DNA of 64,000 nucleotides from the NCBI GenBank assembly GCA_963728985.1, contig CAVSME010000001.1, positions 248,001 through 312,000 on the forward strand, in the 5' to 3' direction. Both the position numbers and the translations under genes were made by a program. Positions within the stretch are counted from its first letter, which is position 1. Each line of letters opens with the position of its first letter. Source of the DNA: DASXAI01 sp963728985. GTDB lineage: Bacteria; Actinomycetota; Acidimicrobiia; Acidimicrobiales; Ilumatobacteraceae. Under the pieces are notes generated by a model that was not told where the DNA came from, did no database searches, and was given only the letters and a program-made list of their open reading frames with translations. Positions 20,506 through 29,935 of the stretch are shown piece after piece.

Positions 20506-22086
20506 TCAGTCGTAGGCCGCCTCCACCCACCAGCGCCCGCCTTCGAGCACGGCCAGATGGGCGACGCCGTCGTCAGTGACGAGCTGGAAGCGGGCCCGGC
20601 GCCGGTGACCGGCCGGATCCCACCACCGCTCATCGACCGGCCACGGGCCCGCCCACGCCACCACCACCCGCCCGGGCGCACCGGCCACGGCGAGGCGAGC
20701 AGGCGGCGCGCTGACGAGGCTGCGGCCGTCCACCGCCACCATCACCCCGGCGGCGTCGACCACCTCGGCGGGGAGCGGATCCGCCAGCACGCTGGCCGGT
20801 GACGGTGCCGGCACGCTCCCCGGCCACGGGCCGCTGCCGGCGACCGGCGCCACCCGCAGGGCCCGCTCGGCCAGGTCGACGGCGGCCACCGGCACCGGCA
20901 CCACCACCGCCGCGGGATCCCGGCCACCGCGCCACTCCGGAACGGTGACGGCGTCGGGACCGAGCAGGCCCATGAGCCGGGCGGCGGCCCGCCCGGCCCG
21001 CTCGTCGGCTTGGGTCCGGCCGCCCCAGAACGCCAGCTGGCGCCCGCGGTCGGGCACCACCTCGTCGGGCACCAGCCGGAGCAGCACGATGCCGCCAGTG
21101 GGCGGGCTCGGTCCGCTCCCCCAACCGTCGAGCTGCCAGCGCACCCGTTCGGTGAGGGCGGCGGCGGTGAAGGCGTGCTCGTGGCGCCAGCGCCGCTCGT
21201 GGCGCTCGCCGTGCTCGGTCTCGGCCACCACGGCCAGGCGGGTGCAGGCCAAGCCCCGCACCGCCAGGCGCTCGTGGAGCTCGTCGGCCAGATGCTTGCC
21301 GGCGAAGGCCACCGGCCCGAGATCGGTGACCGGGGGATCGAGCTCGAGGTGGACGGCGAGGTCGGGCGGCGGGGGCCGGGCATCGACGGGGTGATCGTCG
21401 AGCCCGCTGGCGCGCCGATGCGCCCGCTGACCGGCCGGCCCGAACCGGGCCACCATGTCGGTCGCCGGGAGGGCGGCCAGCGCGCCGAGGGTGCGCAGGC
21501 CGAGGCGCGGGAGCAGATCGGTCAGATCGGGGTCGTCGAGCAGGGCGACGGGGAACGGGGCGAGGAAGGCGGCGCCCGCCCCCGGTGCCACCACGACGGG
21601 GGCGCCCTCGCCGGCGGCCGCCGCCCGCGCCGCCAACCCGGCGACGAAGCGCCCGTCGGCCACGCCGATGCCGAACGATCCCGGGCCCGCCGGCCGCTCC
21701 AGCACCTCGGCCACGAGGGTTGTCATGCGGGCCGCCAGTGCGTCGTCGCCCCCGTGGTAGCGCGACGGGCCCCGGGTGGCGAAGGTGCACATGCCCGGCT
21801 GGGTGAGCTCGACCAGCGGGGTGAGGGTGGCGGCGGCCTGGACCACGGGTTCGAAGGCTCGGGCGTCGCGAGCCGGATCGTGGGCCACCACGACCAGGCC
21901 CGGGCACCGGCTCTGCGCCTCGCGGCGGCGCTGACCCGTCACCACGCCCTCGACCCGGGCCCCCGGCGACGCCGCCACCACCCGGTTGCCGTGCACCACT
22001 GCCGTGGGCGCGCCGGGGTCAGCCCCGGCGGCCAGCACCGGCCAGTCGGGACACCACACCACGAGGGCACGCGGGGGCCACGTCAC
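20506..22086 (-). CDS. imuB: ImuB, Y-family polymerase-like mutasome subunit
   Basis: A 526-residue Y-family polymerase homologue. The start of the palm reads LVVWCPDWPVLAA, so the first catalytic aspartate position is not in a usual DxD setting, as expected for the catalytically inactive ImuB. A beta-clamp-binding sequence QLAFWG (about residue 345) is present. In mycobacteria ImuB bridges the clamp, ImuA' and DnaE2. The GTG at 22086 overlaps the imuA' stop (GTGA), so both are expressed from the LexA-controlled promoter at 22787. A family A palindrome follows its stop codon. Confidence 0.92.
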   Translation of the reverse strand: MTWPPRALVVWCPDWPVLAAGADPGAPTAVVHGNRVVAASPGARVEGVVTGQRRREAQSRCPGLVVVAHDPARDARAFEPVVQAAATLTPLVELTQPGMCTFATRGPSRYHGGDDALAARMTTLVAEVLERPAGPGSFGIGVADGRFVAGLAARAAAAGEGAPVVVAPGAGAAFLAPFPVALLDDPDLTDLLPRLGLRTLGALAALPATDMVARFGPAGQRAHRRASGLDDHPVDARPPPPDLAVHLELDPPVTDLGPVAFAGKHLADELHERLAVRGLACTRLAVVAETEHGERHERRWRHEHAFTAAALTERVRWQLDGWGSGPSPPTGGIVLLRLVPDEVVPDRGRQLAFWGGRTQADERAGRAAARLMGLLGPDAVTVPEWRGGRDPAAVVVPVPVAAVDLAERALRVAPVAGSGPWPGSVPAPSPASVLADPLPAEVVDAAGVMVAVDGRSLVSAPPARLAVAGAPGRVVVAWAGPWPVDERWWDPAGHRRRARFQLVTDDGVAHLAVLEGGRWWVEAAYD

Positions 22087-22772
22087 GCTGTGCCTCGCAA
22101 CGGCACGACGGTGGCGTGGTCGTCGGCCCGGACCCGGCCGTCACCGTCAGGCAGCCAGAGCGTCAGGCGCCGCGACCGGGTCGCCGCCCGGCGCCCGGTG
22201 GCGGCCACCACGACCCGGCGGCCCTGCAGGTGGCCGGCGCCGCCGTCCAGGCCCACCCACTCGGCGCCCTCGGCCACCATCCCCACGTCGGCCTCGAGCG
22301 GGCCCGGGGCGCCCACCACCACCAGCACCGCTCCCCGCTGGCGGACCCGGGCCTGGAGGCGCCGCGCCTCGCCGACGCGCACCCAGCGAGGCACCCCCAC
22401 CACCACGACGTCGACCCCGTCGACCAGGGTGGCCACCACCGTGGCCCACTCGACCGGGGGCGGCGTGGCCACCAGCAAGAGGCGCTCGAGGGCAATCCCC
22501 ACCTCGGCGGCGGCGGCCAGGCCGAGCGACGGCAGGCTGACCACGCCCACCCACGATCCTGCCGCCGAGGGCCCCGCGGCCAGGGCCAGGGCCAGCGAGC
22601 GGGCGGCGGGCCCCTCGACCACCGCGGTGGTGCCGCGCCGCAACGCCCCCTCGGGCAGGAGCGGGGCCAGCACGGGTAGGACCGGCAGGACGTGCTCTCG
22701 CGCCAGGGCCACCGGCCGGGCGCGCTCGGCCGCCGCTGCCAACGCCGCACGATCGCCGCGCCCCGCCTCCAT
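22083..22772 (-). CDS. imuA': ImuA', RecA-like mutasome accessory protein
   Basis: A 229-residue RecA/SulA-like protein: VLPVLPVLAPLLPEGALRRGTTAVV at the start, no intact Walker A (EGPAARSLAL in its place), and a Walker-B-like VVVVGV strand. This is the ImuA' form that works with ImuB and DnaE2. The LexA box is 15 bases upstream of the ATG at 22772, and a TACGCT hexamer between them may be the -10. It is the first gene of a two-gene operon. Confidence 0.85.
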   Translation of the reverse strand: MEAGRGDRAALAAAAERARPVALAREHVLPVLPVLAPLLPEGALRRGTTAVVEGPAARSLALALAAGPSAAGSWVGVVSLPSLGLAAAAEVGIALERLLLVATPPPVEWATVVATLVDGVDVVVVGVPRWVRVGEARRLQARVRQRGAVLVVVGAPGPLEADVGMVAEGAEWVGLDGGAGHLQGRRVVVAATGRRAATRSRRLTLWLPDGDGRVRADDHATVVPLRGTA

Positions 22773-22786
22773 CGCCGGTCAGCGTA

Positions 22787-22802
22787 TCGAACACCCGTTC
22801 GG
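22787..22802 (-). promoter_or_regulatory. LexA (SOS) box upstream of imuA'-imuB
   Basis: TCGAAC-ACCC-GTTCGG, one mismatch from the actinobacterial LexA consensus. It overlaps the expected promoter of imuA'-imuB and mirrors the box before dnaE2. Confidence 0.85.
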
Positions 22803-22824
22803 TCAGCAAGAGCCCGACCGGGGA

Positions 22825-23277
22825 CTACCCCGCTTTGGCGGCGGCCTTCTCCCGGGCCAGGCGGCTGCGCTCGAGCAGGTGGGCCGGCACCCGTGACGCC
22901 GCCGCCGACACGGCCGCGGCCGGAGCGTCGCCACCGGCGGCCGGGGCCGGCGCTTCCTCCACCGGCATCTCCAGCACAGGGGGCTCGCGCCCCGGCACCC
23001 AGTAGATGTAGAGGTTCTCCAGCACGTCGGCCAGGCCGTCGGCGGTGAAGCCCTTCTTCACGTCGACCGTCACTACGTTCTGGTAGATGTGCACGGCATC
23101 GACCCGGCCGGTGGCGAACAGCCGCCGGGCCAGCTCCGCCGACGGCCGGGGCCCGATGGCCTGCTCCGGCGCCGTGAAGCGCTCGTGGCCCATGCCGGTC
23201 AGGCTGCGGTTGGCCTCCAGGCGCACCACGCCGGGGCGCGAGGTCGGCTTCTCGACGACGGCGACGGGTTGGCCCAT
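22825..23277 (-). CDS. NifU N-terminal-domain (Nfu_N-like) protein
   Basis: A 150-residue protein. Residues about 18-90 resemble the Nfu/NifU N-terminal domain (NRSLTGMGHERF, then ARRLFATGRVDAVHIYQNVVTVDVKKG). The C-terminal 50 residues are an Ala/Pro-rich tail ending in lysine- and arginine-rich LLERSRLAREKAAAKAG. The iron-sulfur-binding CxxC domain of true Nfu is absent, so a direct scaffold role is unlikely. TAGCCT lies 8 bases before the ATG. Confidence 0.7.
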   Translation of the reverse strand: MGQPVAVVEKPTSRPGVVRLEANRSLTGMGHERFTAPEQAIGPRPSAELARRLFATGRVDAVHIYQNVVTVDVKKGFTADGLADVLENLYIYWVPGREPPVLEMPVEEAPAPAAGGDAPAAAVSAAASRVPAHLLERSRLAREKAAAKAG

Positions 23278-23288
23278 GGCGGCGCAGG

Positions 23289-23540
23289 CTAGTGGCGACC
23301 AGCGCCGACGGACTCGGTCCGCGACTCGCCGGCCTCACGGGCCAGCTGCCGGCGGCGCACCCGCGACACGACGATCCACGCGGCCACGGCGAAGGCGACC
23401 GAGATGACGGCCAGCGTGGTGTGCACCGCCTTGAACCCGAACGACTGGTCGTCACGGGCGATGTTCCACATGCGGGTCACCCACACGTACACCGTCCAGA
23501 TCGAGAACGCCCGGATGATGTTGGCTTGGCCCCGAGTCAT
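23289..23540 (-). CDS. Small two-TM membrane protein (SCO4848-like)
   Basis: An 83-residue protein with two hydrophobic helices (about 10-26 and 40-60) and a basic C-terminal tail (VRRRQLARE). The start motif MTRGQANIIRAFSIWTVYVWVTRMWNI, a short polar loop DDQSFGFKAVH and a second helix resemble the small actinobacterial membrane proteins typified by SCO4848; the function is unknown. The start was chosen at ATG 23540, with TACCGT six bases upstream. It is divergent from the acyl-CoA dehydrogenase gene. Confidence 0.65.
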   Translation of the reverse strand: MTRGQANIIRAFSIWTVYVWVTRMWNIARDDQSFGFKAVHTTLAVISVAFAVAAWIVVSRVRRRQLAREAGESRTESVGAGRH

Positions 23541-23546
23541 GCCCCG

Positions 23547-23552
23547 ACGGTA
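23547..23552 (-). promoter_or_regulatory. Leaderless-type -10 element of the small membrane protein gene
   Basis: TACCGT on the minus strand, 6 bases before the ATG at 23540. Confidence 0.5.
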
Positions 23553-23591
23553 CCGTGACGCCCTGGTCGGGCCGCACTCACGGGGGTCTCC

Positions 23592-24854
23592 ATGGCTGAC
23601 ACCACGATCGAGCAGTTCGAGGGAGAGGCCCAGGGCTTCCTGGAGTCGAACGCCTCCAAACGGGAAGAGGAGAAGAAGTTCGTCTGGGGTGAGGGCTCGG
23701 ACTCCGTCTCCCTGTTCGACGAGCGCGGCCGCCAGCGCGAGCAGGAACTGCTGGCCACGGCCAAGGCGTGGCGGAACCAGAAGTTCGACGCCGGGTTCGG
23801 GTGGATCACCGGGCCGTCCTCGTACGGCGGGCGCGAGCTCACCAACGCCTACCAGCGCAGCTGGGACCGCCTCGAAGGCCAGTACGACGTGCCCTCGCAG
23901 GGCTTCTTCGGCATCGGCCTCGGCATGGTGGCGCCCACGATCCTGGCCCACGCCACCGACACGGCCAAGGACCTCTACCTGCGCAGGCTGTGGCGGGGCG
24001 AGATCGTGGCGTGCCAGCTCTTCAGCGAGCCGGGCGCCGGCTCCGACCTGGCGTCGCTGCAGACGAAGGCCGAGCGCGACGGCGACGAATGGATCATCAC
24101 CGGCCAGAAGGTGTGGACCTCGGGCGCCCAGTACTCCGACATCGGCGAGATCATCTGCCGCACCGACCCCGACCTCCCCAAGCACAAGGGCCTCACCGGC
24201 TTCATCGTCGACATGAAGGCGCCGGGCGTCGAGGTGCGGCCGCTGCGCCAGATGACCGGCGGGGCGTCGTTCAACGAGGTCTTCTTCAACGAGGTGCGCG
24301 TGCGTGACGACCACCGCCTCGGCGACGTGAACCAGGGCTGGACCGTCGCCCTCACCACGCTCATGAACGAGCGGGCGTCCATCGGCGCCGGTGGTGGCGG
24401 GGGCTCGGGCGGCCAGATGGCGCGCGTCATCGAGACGGTCCGCCACTTCGGCCTGGCCGACGACCCGGTGACCCGCCAGGAGCTCATGACGCTCTGGACC
24501 AACCTCCGCGTCGCCAGCTACACGAACCAGCGGGCCATGGACCGCATCAAGTCGGGCCAGCTCCCCGGCCCGGAGATGTCCATCGCCAAGCTCGCGCTCA
24601 CGCAGAACATGTGGCGCATGGCGCAGTTCGTGGCCACGGTGCTCGGCCCCAAGATCACCGCCGACCAAGGCGAGTGGGGCACCTACTCGTGGAGCCAGTT
24701 CCTGCTCGGCATCCCGGGCATGCGCATCGCCGGCGGTAGCGACGAGGTCATGCGCAACATCGTGGGTGAGCGGGTGCTGGGCCTCCCGAAGGATGCCGGC
24801 ATCGACTCCACGACGCCCTTCCGCGACCTCAAGGTGGGCACGCAGTCGAGCTGA
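23592..24854 (+). CDS. Acyl-CoA dehydrogenase
   Basis: A 420-residue FAD-dependent acyl-CoA dehydrogenase. Visible family blocks are the FAD-binding segment CQLFSEPGAGSDLA (about 139-152), WIITGQKVWTSGA (165-178), LRQMTGGASFNEVFF and the C-terminal IAGGSDEVMRNIVGERVLGLP. The enzyme oxidises an acyl-CoA ester, passing electrons to ETF. The chain-length specificity is not evident. A GGGGGT ribosome-binding site precedes the ATG. It stands alone, followed by the third family A palindrome. Confidence 0.9.
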   Translation: MADTTIEQFEGEAQGFLESNASKREEEKKFVWGEGSDSVSLFDERGRQREQELLATAKAWRNQKFDAGFGWITGPSSYGGRELTNAYQRSWDRLEGQYDVPSQGFFGIGLGMVAPTILAHATDTAKDLYLRRLWRGEIVACQLFSEPGAGSDLASLQTKAERDGDEWIITGQKVWTSGAQYSDIGEIICRTDPDLPKHKGLTGFIVDMKAPGVEVRPLRQMTGGASFNEVFFNEVRVRDDHRLGDVNQGWTVALTTLMNERASIGAGGGGGSGGQMARVIETVRHFGLADDPVTRQELMTLWTNLRVASYTNQRAMDRIKSGQLPGPEMSIAKLALTQNMWRMAQFVATVLGPKITADQGEWGTYSWSQFLLGIPGMRIAGGSDEVMRNIVGERVLGLPKDAGIDSTTPFRDLKVGTQSS

Positions 24855-24862
24855 GCGCTCCT

Positions 24863-24924
24863 GGTGGTCGTTCTCGGCGTGATCCGTCTCACCGGTGAGA
24901 CGCAGGGCTCCAAGAACGACCGCC
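24863..24924. repeat. Family A palindrome, copy 3 (extended arms)
   Basis: The 48-base unit (24870-24917, core CGTCTCAC-CG-GTGAGACG) is extended here by matching flanks GGTGGTC and GACCGCC. It begins 9 bases after the acyl-CoA dehydrogenase stop codon and is closer to the reverse complement of copy 1 than to copy 1 itself. Confidence 0.8.
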
Positions 24925-24958
24925 GGCAGTTCTCGGGTCGAAGCCACGATTGGCGGTT

Positions 24959-24964
24959 TAGCCT
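24959..24964 (+). promoter_or_regulatory. Leaderless-type -10 element of the cystathionine beta-synthase gene
   Basis: TAGCCT, 6 bases before the ATG at 24971. Confidence 0.5.
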
Positions 24965-24970
24965 TCATCC

Positions 24971-26372
24971 ATGAGCCAGAGCTGGCCGCCGCCCCCGTCG
25001 CCCACGCCGGAGATGGCCGAGTCGGTGCTGGACCTCGTGGGCAACACCCCCCTCGTCAAGCTGCCCCGCCTCGCCCGCGACCTGGCCTGCACGATCGCCC
25101 TCAAGCTGGAGACCACCAACCCCGGCGGGTCGTCGAAGGACCGGCCCGCGGTGACCATGATCGACGCCGCCGAGCGCGACGGCCTCCTGAAGCCCGGCGG
25201 CACCATCGTGGAGCCCACGTCGGGCAACACCGGCGTCGGCCTCGCCATCGTGGCCGCCCAGCGCGGCTACCGCTGCGTGTTCGTGATGACCGACAAGGTG
25301 GCCCCGGAGAAGGTGGCGCTGCTGCGGGCCTACGGGGCCGAGGTCGTCGTGTGCCCCGTCGCCGTGCCCCCCGATCATCCCGACTCCTACTACTCGACGG
25401 CCGAGCGGCTCACGCGGGAGATCGACGGCTCCTTCCGCCCCAACCAGTACGCCAACCCCGCCAACCCGCTGGCCCACGAGCTGGCCACCGGCCCCGAGAT
25501 CTGGCGCCAGACGGCCGGGCGGGTCACCCACTTCGTGGCCGGCGTCGGCACCGGCGGCACCATCACCGGCGTGGCCCGCTACCTCAAGCAGGTCGCCCCG
25601 CACGTGCAGATCGTGGGCGCCGATCCGGAGGGCTCCGTCTACTCCGGCGGCTCGGGCCGCCCGTACCTCACCGAAGGGGTGGGCGAGGACTTCTGGCCCG
25701 CCACCTACGACCCGTCGCTCACCGATCGGGTGATCGCCTGCAGCGACGAGGAGAGCTTCCTCATGGCCCGGCGGGTGGCGCGCGAGGAGGGCATCCTCAT
25801 CGGCGGCTCGGGCGGCCTCGCCGTGGCTGCCGCCATGAAGCTCGGTGCCGAGCTCGGCCCCACGGATCTCGTCGTCGTGCTCATCCCCGACTCGGGGCGC
25901 GGCTACCTGTCCAAGGTCTTCAACGACGACTGGCTGGCCGGCTTCGGCTTCCTGCGCGAGTGCGACCTGTGCGTGGGCGCCGTGCTCGACGCCCGCGGTC
26001 CCGAGGTGCCGCCTCTGGTGTACGTCAACCCCGACGACCGGGCGCGGGACGCCATCGACAAGATGCACGCCCACGGCATCTCGCAGCTCCCCGTGTGCAA
26101 GAACGAGCCGCCCTTCGCCGCCGCCGAGGTGTCGGGCGCGGTCGATGAGCTGGAGCTCATGGACGCTGCCTTCCGTGACGCCAGCATCCTGGAGACGCCG
26201 GTCGAGAAGGTCATGGGCCCCAAGCTCCCCACCATCGGTGTGGGCCAGCCGCTGTCGCTGGCGGTGGAGATGCTCGACCGGAGCCCGGCCCTGCTGGTGC
26301 TGTCGGGCGGGCGGCCGCTGTCGGTCCTCACCCGCAGCGACGTCTTGTCGTTCCTCTCGTCGGGCGCCGGCA

Positions 26373-26380
<8 letters not shown>
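24971..26380 (+). CDS. cbs: Cystathionine beta-synthase with CBS domain pair
   Basis: A 469-residue PLP enzyme. It joins serine and homocysteine into cystathionine. Fold-type II motifs: Lys56 in GGSSKDRP (Schiff base), TSGNTGVGLA (substrate loop) and GTGGTITG (phosphate cup). The catalytic domain ends at about residue 330; two CBS repeats fill residues about 345-469 (LCVGAVLDARG, PVEKVMGP). The N-terminal heme site of animal enzymes is missing, as usual in bacteria. The next gene, a gamma-type enzyme, overlaps by 8 bases, making a transsulfuration operon. Confidence 0.92.
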
Positions 26381-27524
<1,144 letters not shown>

Positions 27525-27530
27525 CGCGCA

Positions 27531-28202
27531 TCAGAACAGCGTCGCTTGCTCCGGTCGGTGCACCCGCAAGCCGGGCCACACGATGTGGTCCATGAACACC
27601 CACGTGCGACGGTGGATCGACGTGGGCCCGTAGCCGGCGAGCGCCGCCTTGTGCGTCGGGCACGGGTAGCCCTTGTTGGAGTCGAACGCGTACGCCGGGA
27701 AGTGCTCCGCTTCGGCCCGCATGAGCCGGTCACGCGTCACCTTCGCGAGGATCGACGCCGCCGAGACCGACAGGCAGTAGGCGTCGGCCTTCACCATCCG
27801 GTGCACGTGGGGGACGGCGTCGCCCACGAAGTTCCACTTCCCGTCGACGACGGCGGCGTCCGGCGCGATGCCGAGCCCTTCGATGGCCCGCCGGGCGGCC
27901 AACCGCTGCGCATCGGCCATGCCCAGCTCGTCGCACTCGGGCTGGCTGGCGATGCCGACGTGCCAGGCGATGCACCAGGAGGCCAGCCGGTCGAACAAGC
28001 GCTCCCGCTCCACCTCGGTGAGCAGCTTGGAGTCGCGCACCCTGTTCACCCGCTTGTCGCGCGGCAGCACGGCCGCCCCGACCGCCAGCGGCCCGGCCCA
28101 CGCGCCCCGGCCGACCTCGTCGATGCCCACCACGACGTCGTGGCCGTCGGCCCACAGCTGCTTCTCGGTGCTGCGGGTGGGAGCGACGAGCTTCGACACC
28201 AT
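27531..28202 (-). CDS. rnhB: Ribonuclease HII
   Basis: A 223-residue endonuclease that removes RNA from RNA-DNA hybrids, including single misincorporated ribonucleotides. Catalytic residues are in GIDEVGRGAWAGPL (Asp28, Glu29), VVDGKWNF and VKADAYCLSVSAASILAKVTRD. The family's GYPCPTHKAAL segment follows. It is convergent with the transsulfuration operon. In actinobacteria rnhB is often near lepB and rplS; here it is 25 bases downstream of selD. Confidence 0.95.
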   Translation of the reverse strand: MVSKLVAPTRSTEKQLWADGHDVVVGIDEVGRGAWAGPLAVGAAVLPRDKRVNRVRDSKLLTEVERERLFDRLASWCIAWHVGIASQPECDELGMADAQRLAARRAIEGLGIAPDAAVVDGKWNFVGDAVPHVHRMVKADAYCLSVSAASILAKVTRDRLMRAEAEHFPAYAFDSNKGYPCPTHKAALAGYGPTSIHRRTWVFMDHIVWPGLRVHRPEQATLF

Positions 28203-28227
28203 CGCCGGCCGAACCTACCCGGCCGCG

Positions 28228-29238
28228 CTAGGAGAGACGTACACCCGCAGGCCCCGCTTCGACGCGGCCGACCACCGTGAAGCCGGCGAGATCCTCGGCC
28301 GCCGCCGGCGCCACCGCCGCCAGCAGGCCGCCCGACGTCTGCGGGTCGTAGCAGAGGGCTTCGAGGGCAGCCGCCACCCCGGCACCCACCGTCACCCGCC
28401 CGTCCAGGTGCTCCCGGTTGCGGGGATCACCGCCCGTGCGCACGCCGGCGGTCGCCGCCGCGAGGGCTCCGTCGTAGAGCGGCAGGCGCGCCGTGTCGAT
28501 GACGAGCGTGGCGTCCGAGCGCTCGGCCATCTCCCACGCGTGGCCGCTGATACCGAAACCGGTCACGTCGGTCACCGCGTGGACGCTCGTCCCCGCGCCG
28601 ATCAGCGTGTCGGCCGCCGCCCGGTTGAGCTGGCGCATGCGGGCGATGGCCGCCGCCTTGTCGGCCGCCGAGCCGCCGGCCAGCACGATCCCCGTGCCGA
28701 TCGGCTTGGACAGCACGAGCACGTCGCCGGCGGCGGCCCCGGCCTTCGTCCACACCCGATCCGGGTGCACGAGCCCGGTGACGGCCAGCCCGAAGATGGG
28801 TTCCTCGCTGCGGATGGTGTGACCGCCAGCCACGCTGCCCCCCGCCGCCTGGACCACCTCGGCGGCGGCGCCGAGGATGGCGGCCACCGCCTCCGCCGGC
28901 ATGCGCTCGGGGAAGGCGGAGATGTTGAGGGCCAGCACCACGCGGCCACCCATGGCGAAGACGTCGCTGCAGGCGTTGGCGGCGGCGATGGCGCCGAAGT
29001 CGTCAGGGTCGTCGACCAGCGGGGGGAAGAAGTCGGTCGTGGACACGATGGCCAGATCGTCGGCGACCCGGTACACGGCGGCGTCGTCGAAGGGAGCAAG
29101 GCCGACGAGGAGCGCGGCGTCGCCATCGGCGGCCGCCAGCATGCGTACGAGGGCACTCAACGGTGCCGCTCCCCACTTGGCGGCGCAGCCCCCGCAGCTC
29201 GTCCACTCGGTCAGTCGCAGATCGGCGAGATCAGCCAT
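28228..29238 (-). CDS. selD: Selenide, water dikinase
   Basis: A 336-residue ATP-dependent selenophosphate synthetase. The catalytic glycine-rich segment TSCGGCAAKWG supplies Cys18 and Lys21, at the positions of E. coli Cys17 and Lys20; Cys15 is an extra thiol. PurM-like metal sites follow: FDDAAVYR, STTDFFPP, GGHTIRSEEPIFGLAVTG and DVTGFGISGHA. Selenophosphate feeds selenocysteine, selenouridine or selenium-molybdenum cofactors. No selA, selB, selC or selU is in the window, so the selenium use cannot be decided here. Confidence 0.92.
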   Translation of the reverse strand: MADLADLRLTEWTSCGGCAAKWGAAPLSALVRMLAAADGDAALLVGLAPFDDAAVYRVADDLAIVSTTDFFPPLVDDPDDFGAIAAANACSDVFAMGGRVVLALNISAFPERMPAEAVAAILGAAAEVVQAAGGSVAGGHTIRSEEPIFGLAVTGLVHPDRVWTKAGAAAGDVLVLSKPIGTGIVLAGGSAADKAAAIARMRQLNRAAADTLIGAGTSVHAVTDVTGFGISGHAWEMAERSDATLVIDTARLPLYDGALAAATAGVRTGGDPRNREHLDGRVTVGAGVAAALEALCYDPQTSGGLLAAVAPAAAEDLAGFTVVGRVEAGPAGVRLS

Positions 29239-29250
29239 GGCGTTGCACCC

Positions 29251-29802
29251 TCACGGCGCCAGCGTAGGCCGTACCACGATCTCCGCTTCTGCGAGCAACG
29301 CCAGCACGCGGTTCTCCCGGCCGTAGGCGAGTGGGTAGAACAAGAGCGCGTCGAGCGGGTACCACAGCCCGATCCACGCGAACACCCAGCCGATGTGGTC
29401 CTCCACGAGCCGAAAGACGCTGTCCTCGTCGCCGATGCGGAGGGCCACCGCGGTGAGGATGAGGCCGACGATGGCGAGCGGGATGCCGATGCGCAGGGCG
29501 CTGATGCCGTTGAACCGGGTGGCCCGCTGCTCGCGACGGTTGTACCGCATGCGATGCGTGCAGTAGCTGCGCAACGTCCTACCCATGCGGTCGGTGACCC
29601 GCTCGTCGATCTCGTCCGGCGGTAGCTCGATCTCGAGGCGCACGGGACGCCGGTCGCGCCGGCTGCGCAACTCGCTGATGCAGAACTCCACGCCGGTGAG
29701 GAAGTTCCGGTACTCCGAGAACAGGTCGGTGCGGGGCAGCTCGAACATGTCGAGGGGAGTGGCCAGCTGGACGTCGATGACCTGGCGCTCCGAGCGAGCC
29801 AC
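29251..29802 (-). CDS. Unknown protein with two C-terminal TM segments
   Basis: A 183-residue protein not assigned to a family. Residues 1-105 are charged and soluble (LRLEIELPPDEIDERV); two hydrophobic segments follow at about 108-125 and 135-158, separated by DEDSVFRLVEDH. The N-terminal part probably stays in the cytoplasm. The start GTG at 29802 is only 10 bases from the large inverted repeat at 29813-29910, which would form a hairpin in the leader of its mRNA. Function unknown. Confidence 0.65.
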   Translation of the reverse strand: MARSERQVIDVQLATPLDMFELPRTDLFSEYRNFLTGVEFCISELRSRRDRRPVRLEIELPPDEIDERVTDRMGRTLRSYCTHRMRYNRREQRATRFNGISALRIGIPLAIVGLILTAVALRIGDEDSVFRLVEDHIGWVFAWIGLWYPLDALLFYPLAYGRENRVLALLAEAEIVVRPTLAP

Positions 29803-29812
29803 CGCATCGTTC

Positions 29813-29910
29813 TAACAGGGAGCTGAAGTACCCGGGTCGGCGGCGCGTCAAGCCCTGCGATCTGGGCACTTGAGTTGCGCCGCCGATTGCCATACTTCAG
29901 CCCCCTGTTA
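29813..29910. repeat. 98-base near-perfect inverted repeat (cruciform or MITE-like element)
   Basis: Outer arms of 18 bases (TAACAGGGAGCTGAAGTA at 29813-29830 against 29893-29910) pair with one mismatch. After short unpaired bulges, inner arms TCGGCGGCGC (29837-29846) and GCGCCGCCGA (29877-29886) pair perfectly, then TCAAG/CTTGA and CCC/GGG. About 36 base pairs close a loop of 8. It fills the gap between two minus-strand genes. Confidence 0.85.
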
Positions 29911-29935
29911 ACGGACTCCCCTGCTTCGGGGGGGA

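Noticed and set aside
24863..24968. Coding continuation of frames through the palindromes (recurrent peptide resembling VLRLTGET)
   Set aside because: The similar peptides come from translating the family A repeat in several frames, not from a protein family.
29911..29935. Terminator hairpin after the uncharacterised gene at 29936
   Set aside because: Only a 4-base CCCC/GGGG stem with no U-run; too weak to call beside the large inverted repeat.
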